A DNA stretch of 64,000 nucleotides from Tateyamaria omphalii (GTDB lineage Bacteria; Pseudomonadota; Alphaproteobacteria; Rhodobacterales; Rhodobacteraceae): the NCBI RefSeq assembly GCF_019802125.1, contig NZ_JAHVHT010000003.1, positions 434,001-498,000 of the forward strand, written 5' to 3'. A program made the position numbers and the translations under genes. Numbering within the stretch: position 1 is the stretch's first letter; every line of letters begins with the position of its first letter. Below, piece by piece: positions 1 through 8,800 of this stretch. A model generated the notes under the pieces. That model saw only the letters and a program-made list of their open reading frames with translations. It was not told where the DNA came from and searched no databases.

Positions 1-1
1 G

Positions 2-580
2 TATGAGACCATCGTGGGCGCGGGGTTGGATTTGCAGCTGGACTGCCCGGACTTGGCCCTGTCGCGGCATATGCTGTTCAATGATCTGAGCGATGCGGAA
101 TTTCTGAAGATTGCGGATGCGCATGTGGAGGCGTTGAACCATGCGCTGGCGGATGTCCCTGCAGAGAAGGTGCGCGTGCATATTTGCTGGGGCAACTACG
201 AGGGGCCGCATGTCTGTGATGTACCCATGGACACGGTCTTTCCAACGTTGATGGCGACCAAGGCGCGCTATGTGTTATTCGAGACGTCGAACCCGCGCCA
301 TGCCCATGAGTGGACGGTGTTTCGGGACAGAAAGTCGGAGATCCCGGAGGACAAGGTGCTGGTGCCGGGTGTGGTCGATACAACGACCAACTTTGTCGAG
401 CATCCGGAGGTGGTGCGGCAGCGGATCGAGCGGTTTACGGATATTGTCGGGGCGGATCGAGTGATTGCGGGGAGCGATTGCGGGTTTGGCACCTTTGCAG
501 GTTTTGGCTCGGTTGATCCGGAGATCGCCTATGCCAAGTTGAATGCCTTGTCCGAAGGGGCGGCGATGGTGAAGGGCTGA
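2..580 (+). CDS. MetE-like (cobalamin-independent methionine synthase II family) protein, C-terminal part
   Basis: The 5' end lies outside the window; the frame is open from base 2. The visible part matches the C-terminal catalytic barrel of the MetE family, which moves a methyl group to a thiol through a zinc-bound thiolate. Candidate zinc ligands are visible in family order: H-x-C in VHICWGN (bases 179-187), E in VLFETSN (about 281) and C in GSDCGFGT (about 479). Short MetE-like proteins of this kind exist apart from true MetE and their substrate is often unknown, so methionine synthesis is not assured. The stop is three bases before the next gene, so the two are probably cotranscribed. Confidence 0.8.
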   Translation, partial: YETIVGAGLDLQLDCPDLALSRHMLFNDLSDAEFLKIADAHVEALNHALADVPAEKVRVHICWGNYEGPHVCDVPMDTVFPTLMATKARYVLFETSNPRHAHEWTVFRDRKSEIPEDKVLVPGVVDTTTNFVEHPEVVRQRIERFTDIVGADRVIAGSDCGFGTFAGFGSVDPEIAYAKLNALSEGAAMVKG

Positions 581-583
581 GCG

Positions 584-1276
584 ATGGATGACGCGCTTCA
601 TGATCTGCTGAAGTCGGTCGATACGCCCACGGTCTGCAACGCCATCGAGGTGGCGCAGGGCAAGCGTGGGTTCAATGCCTTCACCCGTGGCACGATGCTG
701 GCGTCGGACCCGGACGGTGTGATGGTGGGCTACGCTCGCACTGCGCGCATTCGAGCGCTCGCGCCGCCGACGGAAGCGCCAGGTGTGATCAAGGCGCGGC
801 GCATGGCGTACTACAAATACATGTCCGAGGGCGCGAGACCGTCGGTCTGTGTGGTTCAGGATCTGGATGTGCCGAACGCTATTGGGGCGTATTGGGGCGA
901 GGTGAACACCAATATTCACAAGGCTTTTGGTCTGGCTGGAACGCTCACCGACGGTGTGATGCGCGACCTTGGTGATCTGGCCGACGGCTATCCGGTTGTC
1001 GCAGGCTCCATCGGGCCGAGCCATGGGTTTGTGCATGTGGTGGATTATGACCAGCCGGTGCGTATCCACGGGCTGGACATTCGGCCCGGTGATCTGGTGC
1101 ATGCCGACCGGCATGGGGCGGTGGTCATCCCGGAGGATGTGGTGACCGGGCTGGCACATGCCATCGCAACGCTGATGCGGTCGGAGAAGATCGTGTTCGA
1201 TGCGGTGAAGGGCAAGCGGATCGGCTTTAAGGAGTTCGAAGCGGTCTGGGCCGCGTTCGAGGCGGCGCGGACGTGA
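584..1276 (+). CDS. RraA-family protein (aldolase/decarboxylase-like)
   Basis: This 230-residue protein belongs to the RraA/HMG-aldolase family. The hallmark G-x-x-T-D-G-x-x-R-D is present at residues 119-128 (GTLTDGVMRD) and binds the divalent metal and carboxylate substrate in characterised members. A second conserved block, HADRHGAVVIP, follows at 173-183. Members range from regulators of RNase E to 4-hydroxy-4-methyl-2-oxoglutarate aldolases and oxaloacetate decarboxylases. The MetE-like neighbour and lack of a special RNase E context favour a metabolic role, but the substrate cannot be read from the sequence. It sits between two genes with a 3-base gap and a 4-base overlap, indicating an operon. 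Confidence 0.82.
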   Translation: MDDALHDLLKSVDTPTVCNAIEVAQGKRGFNAFTRGTMLASDPDGVMVGYARTARIRALAPPTEAPGVIKARRMAYYKYMSEGARPSVCVVQDLDVPNAIGAYWGEVNTNIHKAFGLAGTLTDGVMRDLGDLADGYPVVAGSIGPSHGFVHVVDYDQPVRIHGLDIRPGDLVHADRHGAVVIPEDVVTGLAHAIATLMRSEKIVFDAVKGKRIGFKEFEAVWAAFEAART

Positions 1277-1797
1277 TCCGCTGGGCAATCGCCTTTGCCC
1301 TGCTATGTTCGCCGGTTATGGCAGATGATCTGGTTCTGACCCCCGACTGGGAATACGTGGCCGACACCGTGATGGGGGGCGTGTCGTCTGGGCAGGCGGT
1401 TATCGAAGTCGTCGAGGGGCGCGAGGCTGTTCGGCTGACCGGGGCCGTTTCGCTGGAGAACAATGGCGGCTTTGTTCAGATCGCCTTTGATCTGGCGGGC
1501 GGTGGTGCGTTCGACGCGAGTGGCTATGCGGGTGTCGCGCTGGATGTGCTGGGCAATGGTGAGAGCTATGACCTGCGTTTGCGCACCGATGCGCTGACGC
1601 GGCCATGGCAATCCTTCAGGTCCGAGTTTGTTGCAAACGAGGCGTGGACGACGATCCGAATCCCCTTCACCGCATTTGAGGCGCATCGCACCGACGCGTC
1701 GTTCGACCCGAGCAGGCTGCGCCGCATCGGCATCCTTGCCATCGGGCGCGAGATGCAGGCGGATATTGCCGTGTCAGGCGTACGGTTCTACCGCTAG
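1273..1797 (+). CDS. CIA30-like secreted protein
   Basis: A 174-residue protein with an N-terminal signal peptide (hydrophobic residues 4-15, cleavage likely near VMADD) and a beta-rich body resembling the complex I intermediate-associated protein 30 domain, seen in DTVMGGVS near residue 33 and the GVRFYR end. In mitochondria CIA30 helps assemble complex I; the bacterial exported versions are uncharacterised, so no respiratory role is claimed. The GTG start overlaps the preceding stop codon by four bases (GTGA), which suggests translational coupling. It ends overlapping the 3' end of a convergent gene. Confidence 0.75.
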   Translation: MIRWAIAFALLCSPVMADDLVLTPDWEYVADTVMGGVSSGQAVIEVVEGREAVRLTGAVSLENNGGFVQIAFDLAGGGAFDASGYAGVALDVLGNGESYDLRLRTDALTRPWQSFRSEFVANEAWTTIRIPFTAFEAHRTDASFDPSRLRRIGILAIGREMQADIAVSGVRFYR

Positions 1798-3026
1798 TCG
1801 CGCGGGGCGGGGGCGCCACCTTCGAAGTTGTTGCCGCGTTCGTAGTCGCACGGGGCTTCCTGCATCTGCAGATGGAGTCCGTCGCCCGTATAGGGGTGCG
1901 CGCGGGCCAGATCTTCGTCTACGTCGATGCCGAGACCGGGGGCTTCGGGCGGTGTGATGAAGCCGCGCTCGACCCGGATGCTGCCCTTGATCAGCTGGTC
2001 GTGGAACGACGTTTCGATGGTTTCGCACATCAAGAGGTTGGGGATAGAGGCGGCGAGGTGGATGTTGGCGGCCCATTCGACGGGGCCTGCGTAGAGATGT
2101 GGCGCCATCTGGGCATTATAAACCTCGGCCATGGCGGCGACCTTCTTCATCTCCCAGATGCCTCCTGCGCGGCCGAGGGCCGGTTGCAGGATCGTGGCTG
2201 CTCCGCTGCGCAGGATGGGGGCGAATTCGGCCTTGGTGGTCAGACGCTCGCCGGTTGCGATGGGGATGCGCACCGCACGGGCGGCCTTGGCCATCTCCTC
2301 GACCGCGTCGGGGGGTATCGGTTCCTCGAACCAGAGCGGCGCGTAGGGCTCCAGCGCCTGTCCCAGTCGGATGGCGCCTGCGGTGGTGAACTGGCCGTGG
2401 GTGCCGAATAGCAGGTCGGCGCGGTCGGCGACGGCCTCGCGGATGGCCTTGCAGAAGTCCACCGACATCGAGATGTCGCGCATCCCCGGCATGTGTCCGC
2501 CGCGCAGGGTGTAGGGGCCTGCGGGGTCGAATTTGACGGCGGTATAGCCACGGTCGACGCAATCAAGCGCCGCTTCGGCCGCGAGAACGGGCGAGGTCCA
2601 GAAGGCGTCGAGCCCGTGATGGGGCAGGGGATAGAGGTAGGTGTAGGCGCGGATGCGGTCGTTCATCTTGCCGCCCAGCAGTGCCCAGACGGGCCGGTTG
2701 CGGGCCTTGCCCAGGATGTCCCAGCAGGCAATTTCCAGCCCCGAAAACGCGCCCATGACTGTGAGGTCGGGGCGCTGGGTGAAGCCCGAGGAATAGGCGC
2801 GGCGGAACATCAGTTCAATGTTCTCCGGGTTTTCGCCTTCCATATGGCGGGCAAACACATCCTCGATCACGGCCCGCATCGCATCCGGTCCGACCGAGGA
2901 GGCATAGCATTCGCCCCAGCCGGTGATCCCGTTGTCCGTGGTCAGCTTCACGAGGATCCAGTAGCGACCGCCCCAACCTGGGGCGGGTGGCGCCGTGATG
3001 ATGATGTCGAGGTCCTTGAGCTTCAT
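1794..3026 (-). CDS. Enolase-superfamily (mandelate racemase/muconate lactonizing type) enzyme with an unusual metal site
   Basis: 410 residues with the two-domain layout of the mandelate racemase group: an N-terminal capping domain (about 1-125) and a TIM barrel. Likely catalytic bases are K165 in AVKFDP and H310 in MAPHLY. The three metal-ligand positions fall at 208, 234 and 260, with the 26-residue spacing seen in galactonate dehydratase; positions 234 (FEEP) and 260 (TGERLT) are Glu, but 208 is Gly in FGTHGQ where Asp is usual, while H210 is kept. A sugar-acid dehydratase or cycloisomerase role is likely, but the substrate is unknown. It lies downstream of an alcohol dehydrogenase, separated by a hairpin element. 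Confidence 0.8.
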   Translation of the reverse strand: MKLKDLDIIITAPPAPGWGGRYWILVKLTTDNGITGWGECYASSVGPDAMRAVIEDVFARHMEGENPENIELMFRRAYSSGFTQRPDLTVMGAFSGLEIACWDILGKARNRPVWALLGGKMNDRIRAYTYLYPLPHHGLDAFWTSPVLAAEAALDCVDRGYTAVKFDPAGPYTLRGGHMPGMRDISMSVDFCKAIREAVADRADLLFGTHGQFTTAGAIRLGQALEPYAPLWFEEPIPPDAVEEMAKAARAVRIPIATGERLTTKAEFAPILRSGAATILQPALGRAGGIWEMKKVAAMAEVYNAQMAPHLYAGPVEWAANIHLAASIPNLLMCETIETSFHDQLIKGSIRVERGFITPPEAPGLGIDVDEDLARAHPYTGDGLHLQMQEAPCDYERGNNFEGGAPAPRD

Positions 3027-3036
3027 CTTGCGGTCC

Positions 3037-3098
3037 CTCTTCTCTGGTTCAAAAAAATCCCGGGGGTGCGGCCATAGGCCGAGGGGGCTGGCCCCCTC
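3037..3098 (-). repeat. 3'-end hairpin element, copy A (after the alcohol dehydrogenase gene)
   Basis: Read on the minus strand, this begins right after the alcohol dehydrogenase stop. It holds an 8-bp stem (GAGGGGGC/GCCCCCTC at 3081-3098), a 5-bp stem (CGGCC/GGCCG at 3069-3081), then CCCCCGGG, a run of seven T and ACCAGAGAAGAG. The layout and 3' sequence resemble two other elements in this window (41197-41268 and 44961-45017). It could terminate transcription and protect the 3' end. Confidence 0.6.
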
Positions 3099-4190
3099 TT
3101 ACCTCTCAAACAGGATCACGTTCCGCCGTGCTGTCCCGGACTTGGTGTCCGCGATGGCCTCGTTGATCTGATCCAGCGACCAGCGGCCTGAAATCAGGCT
3201 GTCGAGTTGCAGGCGCCCTTGCTGGTAGAGGTCCACCATCCACGGAATGTCGCGCTGGATCACCACGTCGCCCATTTTTGACCCGACCATGCCCTGTCCA
3301 ATGGCGGCGAGGATCACTGGCTCGTACTCTGCCGTCGCACCAGAATGGGGCATACCGACCATGACGACCTTGCCGCCGCGGCCCATATATTTGGGTGCTT
3401 GTTCATAGGCCGGGATCGCGCCGACGGTGACAATCACGGCTTCGGCGCCTTTGCCACCGAGCGCTTTGTAGCTGGCGCGCCAGGGTGACTTTTGTGTGGC
3501 AAGCACGCCATGGGTCGCGCCGAAGGCCTTGGCGTCTTCCAGCTTTTCCTCGGTCATGTCGACGGCGACGATGCGGCGGGCACCTGCGAGGCGTGCGCCT
3601 TGGATGGCGTTCAGTCCCACGCCGCCCGCGCCGATGACCACCACGTCTTGCCCCGCGCGCAGACCGGCGGCGTTGACCACTGCGCCGACGCCCGTGATGA
3701 CGCCGCAGGCGATGAGGCTTGCCGCTTCTTTCGACATGTCAGCGGGGATTTTCACAAGCTGTTTCTGGTCCACGACCACCTTCTCGGCAAAGGCACCGCA
3801 GGCCATGGCCTGATGCAGTTTACCATCCTCCGCCGTACGGATCGGCCCGGCGTCGCCGTCATAGGGTGTTTCGCAGATCGTAGGTTTGCCGCTGGCGCAG
3901 GAGGGGCAGGTGCCGCATGCCCGGATCAAGGTCACGACGACGCTGTCGCCCTCGGCCAGCCGGGCCACGCCGGGTCCGACGGCGCTGACCACCCCAGCCG
4001 CCTCGTGCCCATAGACAGCGGGCAGGCTGCCGCCCCAGGCCCCTTCGGCGTAAGAGATGTCGGAATGACAGATTGCCACCGCGTCCAGTGTCACCTCAAC
4101 CTCGCCCATCTCCGGTGCTCGGATCAGGATATCCTCGACCACGAGGGGTGCTCCGAAGTCGTGGCACACGGCGGCTTTGATGGTTTGCAT
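3099..4190 (-). CDS. Zinc-dependent alcohol dehydrogenase (MDR family)
   Basis: 363 residues of a zinc MDR alcohol dehydrogenase. The catalytic-zinc ligands C41 and H62-E63 (VYGHEAAG) are visible, as are the structural-zinc cysteines C92, C95, C98 and C106 (GTCPSC and the following TIC). The Rossmann loop VIGAGGVGLNA follows near residue 200. I start at the ATG at 4190 because it has an AGG stretch upstream and gives the normal family N-terminus; a longer start at 4247 is open but adds an atypical leader. It is 74 bases downstream of the MFS gene and may still belong to the same minus-strand operon. The alcohol or aldehyde substrate is unknown. Confidence 0.85.
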   Translation of the reverse strand: MQTIKAAVCHDFGAPLVVEDILIRAPEMGEVEVTLDAVAICHSDISYAEGAWGGSLPAVYGHEAAGVVSAVGPGVARLAEGDSVVVTLIRACGTCPSCASGKPTICETPYDGDAGPIRTAEDGKLHQAMACGAFAEKVVVDQKQLVKIPADMSKEAASLIACGVITGVGAVVNAAGLRAGQDVVVIGAGGVGLNAIQGARLAGARRIVAVDMTEEKLEDAKAFGATHGVLATQKSPWRASYKALGGKGAEAVIVTVGAIPAYEQAPKYMGRGGKVVMVGMPHSGATAEYEPVILAAIGQGMVGSKMGDVVIQRDIPWMVDLYQQGRLQLDSLISGRWSLDQINEAIADTKSGTARRNVILFER

Positions 4191-4264
4191 ATCCGTACCT
4201 TTGACTGTCTTTGTCGCGACGGTGACGCAGTGGCTGGGTGCAAGCAAGTCGGAAAACGACCTGA

Positions 4265-5494
4265 TCAGGGCGCAGTTGAACCGCTGACGTCAGGTGAGCG
4301 CCTTGGCTGGGCGCTGCGCATGAACACCATCAGGGCCAAAGCGATCAGCACGGCGGCCAGCAGGAAGGGTGCGCCGGGCAGGTAGATGCCGTTTGCCGGT
4401 TCGGTGAACCTGTAGAACACGAAGGTCATCAGCATTGGTGATACGATCATGGCAAGGGCGGCGATGGAAACAAGCGCGCCCTGCAACTCGCCCTGTTCGT
4501 CGTCGCCGACGGCCTTGGACATGATGCCCTGCAGGGCTGGTGTGATGACGGCGGGCAGCGCCGCAAGCGGTGTCAGGATCAGGAGCCACGTGCCCGAGCT
4601 GACAAATCCGATCAGCAGGAACACCGCCACGTCCGCCACATGGCCGTAGATGACGGCACCCCGTTCGCCCATCAGCCTCAGCATGGGCCGGATCAGCCCG
4701 CCCTGCACCACGGCCATCGAGATACCGAACAGGCTGAGCGACAGGCCGACCATACCGGGCGACCAATCGAACCGCTCGGCCGTGTAGTAGGCCCAGATTG
4801 CGGGGTAGACGGTGAAGGCGACCTGGTAGATGAAAAAGACCAGGAGGAGTGGGCCGAGGCCGGGCAGCTTTGCCAAGTGCCGGAACAGGCCGAACGGGTT
4901 GGCACGTCGCCACGCAAAGGGGCGGCGGATGCGGTCATCGACCGTTTCCTTGAGTACGAGGTAGCCGAAGACCGCGTTGGCGGCGGCAAGGCCTGCCGCG
5001 GCATAGAACGGCGCGCGTGTGCCGTATTCGGCCAGAAAGCCGCCCAGTGCCGGGCCCAACACGAAACCCAGGCCAAAGGCAGCACCGATCAGTCCGAAAT
5101 TCGCGGCCTTGTCTTCGGGTTTCGAGATGTCGGCCATGTAGGCGTTGGCCGTTGATTGCGTGGCTGCCGTGATCCCACCGACCACCCGGCCCAGCAACAG
5201 CAACCAGATTGAGCCCGCAACGGCCATGACCAGGTAGTCGATGGCCAGCACGACAAGCGACAGCAGTAGCACCGGTCGTCGTCCGTAGCGGTCGGACAGG
5301 GCACCGAGAAGCGGGCCGAAGAGGAACTGCATCGCAGCAAAGGTGGTCGCGAGGACACCGCCCCAAAGGGCCGCTGTGCCGAGGCCCGCGCCCTGAACCT
5401 CCTGGATCAGAGCGGGCATGACCGGCACGATCAGCCCGATGCCCATGGCGTCGATCATCACCGTCAGCAGGATGAAGACGACCGGCAGCTTCAC
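4265..5494 (-). CDS. MFS efflux transporter, TetA-like
   Basis: A 409-residue, 12-helix major facilitator protein. The first helix carries [15 protein letters not shown] and the loop between helices 2 and 3 carries [14 protein letters not shown], the classic motif A of the drug:H+ antiporter group that includes TetA. The GTG start overlaps the pcaB stop codon as GTGA, so translation is probably coupled to pcaB. Antibiotic export is one option; in this catabolic operon, movement of an aromatic acid or toxic intermediate is as likely. An upstream extension of the open frame is antisense to pcaB and is not used. Confidence 0.85.
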   Translation of the reverse strand: MKLPVVFILLTVMIDAMGIGLIVPVMPALIQEVQGAGLGTAALWGGVLATTFAAMQFLFGPLLGALSDRYGRRPVLLLSLVVLAIDYLVMAVAGSIWLLLLGRVVGGITAATQSTANAYMADISKPEDKAANFGLIGAAFGLGFVLGPALGGFLAEYGTRAPFYAAAGLAAANAVFGYLVLKETVDDRIRRPFAWRRANPFGLFRHLAKLPGLGPLLLVFFIYQVAFTVYPAIWAYYTAERFDWSPGMVGLSLSLFGISMAVVQGGLIRPMLRLMGERGAVIYGHVADVAVFLLIGFVSSGTWLLILTPLAALPAVITPALQGIMSKAVGDDEQGELQGALVSIAALAMIVSPMLMTFVFYRFTEPANGIYLPGAPFLLAAVLIALALMVFMRSAQPRRSPDVSGSTAP

Positions 5495-6813
5495 AGGGAA
5501 GCCACCCGCGCAGCAAAGCTGCGGGCCTGATCTGGTGCGGTGCCCATCTGCGCCTTGGGGTCGAACAGGTCTGCGGGCAGGTCGGGATGGGCTGCTCGCG
5601 CTACCGCTTCGAGCGATTTGCCTTTTGCAGTGGCGTCGGCGATCAGGGTTTTGGTCGCTGTTTGGGCGTCTGGGCGCGGCATGTTTGCAGCGAGTGCAAA
5701 GCTCAACGCTTCTGCGTGCACGCCGCCCAGCCCGTTGAACTTGACTGCCATAGCATCGGCGTCGGGGCGCCAATGCGACACGAGGTTTTCGGCGATGTGC
5801 AAGGCTGCGGCACAGGACAGGGCGATCTGCGGAAGCACCATCCATTCGGTGAACCACGCAGCACCGTCGCGCTGGTGCTGGTGGCTGGCGGCGGCGTGCA
5901 GGCTCGCTGTCAGCCCGTTCATCTGGTGCCCAAGGGCGGCGAGCGCTGATGGTCCTACCGGGTTCTGTTTTTGCGGCATTGTCGATGAGGACCCCGCACC
6001 GGGCAGCACCAGTTCGGCGCAGTCTGTGGCGGTCAGCGCCACGGCAGTCTGACCCAGACCCGCGAGCGTCGCGACGATCCGTGCCATCCAATCCGCGATA
6101 CGCAGGATGGGTCCTCGGTCCGTGTGCCAACTTCGCCCGGGGTCGCCCAGCTTCAAGGCGTCAGCCAGTTTCGCCCGTGTTTCATTGCTGTGCGGCCCCA
6201 GTGCAGATGCGGTGCCTGCCGCGCCGCTCAGAGAGACCCAGAGCGCGGTTGACTTCACTGCCGATAGGTCGTCGAGCGCATCCGCCAAGGGTTGCCCCCA
6301 TTGTGCCAGAACAGCCCCCCAACTTGTCGGGGTTGCATGCTGACCATAGGTGCGGGCGACCATAGGGGTATCTGCATGCGCGTCGGCTTGCGCGCCGAGC
6401 ACTTTCAGCAGCGCACGTAGTATTACCTCTTGCGCGGCTAGTGTCTGGCGCATGCGCAGCATGAGGGCGGTGTCGATGATGTCCTGGCTGGTGGCCCCCC
6501 AATGGGCGTATTGGGCGTGTTCCGGTGCCTCCATCACCTTGCGGAACTCGGACACGAGGGCGGGGACGCTGACCCCGTTCCGTCCAGTGGCGTCGGCGAG
6601 GCCGCCTGGGTCGATTTGCACTTCCAGTGAGGATCGGTGGATGAAGGCGGCGCTGATCTCGGGGATCACGCCTTGGGCACCCTGGACCTTGGCCAGTGCC
6701 CCCTCGACCAGCAGCATGGCGCGCACCTCGGCGCTGTCGGACCAGAGCCGTCCCACGTCGCCCGTTGGGAACAGCTTGGCATAGAGCGCTGACGAAAACA
6801 CCGAAGCGGCCAT
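5491..6813 (-). CDS. pcaB: 3-carboxy-cis,cis-muconate cycloisomerase
   Basis: 440 residues of the fumarase/aspartase superfamily. The signature loop GSSSTMPQKQNPV lies at residues 274-286 and closes the active site. PcaB converts 3-carboxy-cis,cis-muconate to 4-carboxymuconolactone in the protocatechuate branch of the beta-ketoadipate pathway. The assignment is supported by the adjacent pcaD-like gene, whose stop is only three bases upstream of this start. No pcaG, pcaH or pcaC is seen in the window, so the pathway must be completed elsewhere. Length and N-terminus fit the family. Confidence 0.88.
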   Translation of the reverse strand: MAASVFSSALYAKLFPTGDVGRLWSDSAEVRAMLLVEGALAKVQGAQGVIPEISAAFIHRSSLEVQIDPGGLADATGRNGVSVPALVSEFRKVMEAPEHAQYAHWGATSQDIIDTALMLRMRQTLAAQEVILRALLKVLGAQADAHADTPMVARTYGQHATPTSWGAVLAQWGQPLADALDDLSAVKSTALWVSLSGAAGTASALGPHSNETRAKLADALKLGDPGRSWHTDRGPILRIADWMARIVATLAGLGQTAVALTATDCAELVLPGAGSSSTMPQKQNPVGPSALAALGHQMNGLTASLHAAASHQHQRDGAAWFTEWMVLPQIALSCAAALHIAENLVSHWRPDADAMAVKFNGLGGVHAEALSFALAANMPRPDAQTATKTLIADATAKGKSLEAVARAAHPDLPADLFDPKAQMGTAPDQARSFAARVASL

Positions 6814-6816
6814 GGA

Positions 6817-7605
6817 TCAGATATGCCCCGTGGCGCGCATGAAGTCGGTAAGGACGCGGGCATATTCTTCGGGTTGTTCGACGCAGGGCAGGTGGCCAGC
6901 CCGGCGGATCAGGTGGAATTGGCTGCCGGGGATCAGGTCCACCGTTTCGCGCACGAGATCGGGCGGGGTTGAGCCGTCCTCGGATCCGGCGATGCCGAGT
7001 GTGGGCAGGCGCAGTTTGGCTGTGGTCGAGAAAAAATCGGTGCCGGAGATGGCGGCGGAGCAGCCTGCATATCCTTCATCTTCTTGGCGGGTCAGCATGT
7101 TGCGCCACAGCTCAAGTTCAACCCCTTGGTGGAAGTCGCGCGAGAACCAGCGGTCCATGACGGCATCTGCCAGCTTTTCGATGCCGCCGGTGTTCACGTC
7201 CTGAATGCGGTCGGCCCACATCTCTTTCGTGCCGATCTTGGCGCCTGTGTTCGACAGCACCATGGCGCGCATCAGATCGAGGCGTTTGACGGCGAGCCCC
7301 TGAGCGATCATACCGCCGATGGAAAGACCGACGAACATCACGTCCTTGAAGCCCAGCATGTCCATCAACTGTTCGCAATCGCTGACGAGCGCGCCCATGG
7401 CATAGGGTGCGGGCGGGCAGGTCGACAGGCCATGCCCGCGCTTGTCGAACCGCAGGATGCGCAGGCCATCGGGCAGCAGCGGCAGGATCGGGTCCCAGAG
7501 CCGCAGATCGGTGCCGAGCGAGTTCACGAAAACGACAGGTGCGCCTTCGTCCGGTCCGTCAATCTGGTAGTGCAGGCGGACGTCGCCCAGATCTGCCATG
7601 TGCAT
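6817..7605 (-). CDS. pcaD: 3-oxoadipate enol-lactonase
   Basis: A 262-residue alpha/beta hydrolase. The catalytic triad is readable as S95 in the nucleophile elbow GLSIGG, D210 in GSEDGSTPP and H238 in AGHLPC; the oxyanion region is NSLGTD near residue 28. PcaD hydrolyses beta-ketoadipate enol-lactone to beta-ketoadipate, two steps after PcaB, and the gene directly precedes pcaB. An AAGGA-type ribosome site precedes the ATG at 7605; a second ATG lies two codons later. Other alpha/beta hydrolase functions are possible but the context makes PcaD the best call. Confidence 0.85.
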   Translation of the reverse strand: MHMADLGDVRLHYQIDGPDEGAPVVFVNSLGTDLRLWDPILPLLPDGLRILRFDKRGHGLSTCPPAPYAMGALVSDCEQLMDMLGFKDVMFVGLSIGGMIAQGLAVKRLDLMRAMVLSNTGAKIGTKEMWADRIQDVNTGGIEKLADAVMDRWFSRDFHQGVELELWRNMLTRQEDEGYAGCSAAISGTDFFSTTAKLRLPTLGIAGSEDGSTPPDLVRETVDLIPGSQFHLIRRAGHLPCVEQPEEYARVLTDFMRATGHI

Positions 7606-7609
7606 GGTG

Positions 7610-8800
7610 CTAATCCTTCAGTCGCATATGCGCGATGATCTGCCCGTGATCCGAGGCCAGCTTGTTATACGGCGCTTCGGCATGGCTGCCATCGGTCAGA
7701 TGATCGTTCAGCACACTGAAATAGTCCATCTGTCCGATGCTTCCCTTGGCGTCAGCCAGAAAGTGTCGGGACATGTAGATCTGGTCGATGCTTTCATACA
7801 CACCGCCGAACGCTGCCGTATAGACCATGTCGCGGGTGGATTTGCGGATGAATTGCTTTTCTGCCGAATGCAGGCGGACCGCTTCTATGTCTTCGCGGAT
7901 CTGTGCGTCTTCCTCTTCCGAATAGCGGTCGCGGGGCGTTTCGGCGTCGTGGCGCAGCATCCAGGCGTAGTTCTTAAACGGGACCTCGCCGCTGATGATT
8001 TCGGAGCTGACCGCGTGTTCGCCATCGTTGAAATCGCCCATGGCGATGACCGGGTGGCCTGCTTGCAGCTCGGCGACGATGGCGCGGCGCAGGACCCAGG
8101 CTTCGGCCATGCGGCGCAAGGAGGCCCGCAAACCTCCTAGCGCGCGGCCAACGGGGTCGTAGTTCGTGAGGTCTACCTCGGGTGGGAATTCCGCACCGCC
8201 GGGTCGGACGAATTCACCCAGTTTGGACTTCAAATGGCAATTGAACACCGTAATGACGTGACGACCGACCGGTACACGCACCTTCAGGATCGGGCGGCTG
8301 AGACGGGTCAGGCGAAAGCTGCCGCCGCCGTCTGGACCCATCGGGCCAAAGTCGATGTCGACGGGTTGGGCGAGGTCCTGAATGATCTCGGGCTCTCCCA
8401 CGAAACCAAAGCGCGACAGGATCGCGACCCCGGGTCGCCTCTGGCCCGGGCCCGCATCGTTGACGTTGGGCGCCACCGCCAGGGCCGCGTCGGTATAGGG
8501 ACGATAGGCCAGTTTGCGGAAGATCGCCTTGCGCCGGTAGCGTTTGTCTGGGCCGGGGATGTGCTGGGCGTTGTCGGCTGTCCCTTCGGCATCCGCGGCG
8601 TCGATCACGGCGCGCAGGGCGCTTTCTTCGAATATCTCCTGAAAGCCGACGATGTCGGCGTCCATAGTTTGCACCTGTTCCGACAGCCAGTCGACCTTCC
8701 AGGCGTATTCCTCGGGCGTGTAGGACTGGAAGCGGTAGTATTCCTGATCCGGGCCGATCAGGTTCTTGACGTTGAAACTGGCGATGGTGAAGTCGGTCAT
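7610..8800 (-). CDS. Endonuclease/exonuclease/phosphatase (EEP) family protein
   Basis: 396 residues with the EEP fold signature: SFNVKNL near the N-terminus, the metal-binding Glu in IVGFQEIFEE near residue 54, an NCHLKSK block near 190 and MGDFND near 255. The family cleaves phosphodiester or phosphomonoester bonds in DNA, RNA, lipids or small molecules. There is no signal peptide, so it is cytoplasmic. Its place inside a catabolic operon (4-base overlap with the upstream dehydratase gene, 4-base gap to pcaD) gives no clear hint about its substrate. Confidence 0.78.
   Translation of the reverse strand: MTDFTIASFNVKNLIGPDQEYYRFQSYTPEEYAWKVDWLSEQVQTMDADIVGFQEIFEESALRAVIDAADAEGTADNAQHIPGPDKRYRRKAIFRKLAYRPYTDAALAVAPNVNDAGPGQRRPGVAILSRFGFVGEPEIIQDLAQPVDIDFGPMGPDGGGSFRLTRLSRPILKVRVPVGRHVITVFNCHLKSKLGEFVRPGGAEFPPEVDLTNYDPVGRALGGLRASLRRMAEAWVLRRAIVAELQAGHPVIAMGDFNDGEHAVSSEIISGEVPFKNYAWMLRHDAETPRDRYSEEEDAQIREDIEAVRLHSAEKQFIRKSTRDMVYTAAFGGVYESIDQIYMSRHFLADAKGSIGQMDYFSVLNDHLTDGSHAEAPYNKLASDHGQIIAHMRLKD

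Noticed and set aside
275-1288. A 337-codon open frame on the minus strand opposite the first two genes
   Set aside because: It is antisense to clear MetE-like and RraA coding sequence and has no recognisable domain; high-GC codon bias opens such shadow frames.
5495-6130. N-terminal extension of the MFS exporter frame
   Set aside because: It is out of frame within pcaB and Arg/Pro-rich; the GTG at 5494 with GTGA overlap explains the start.
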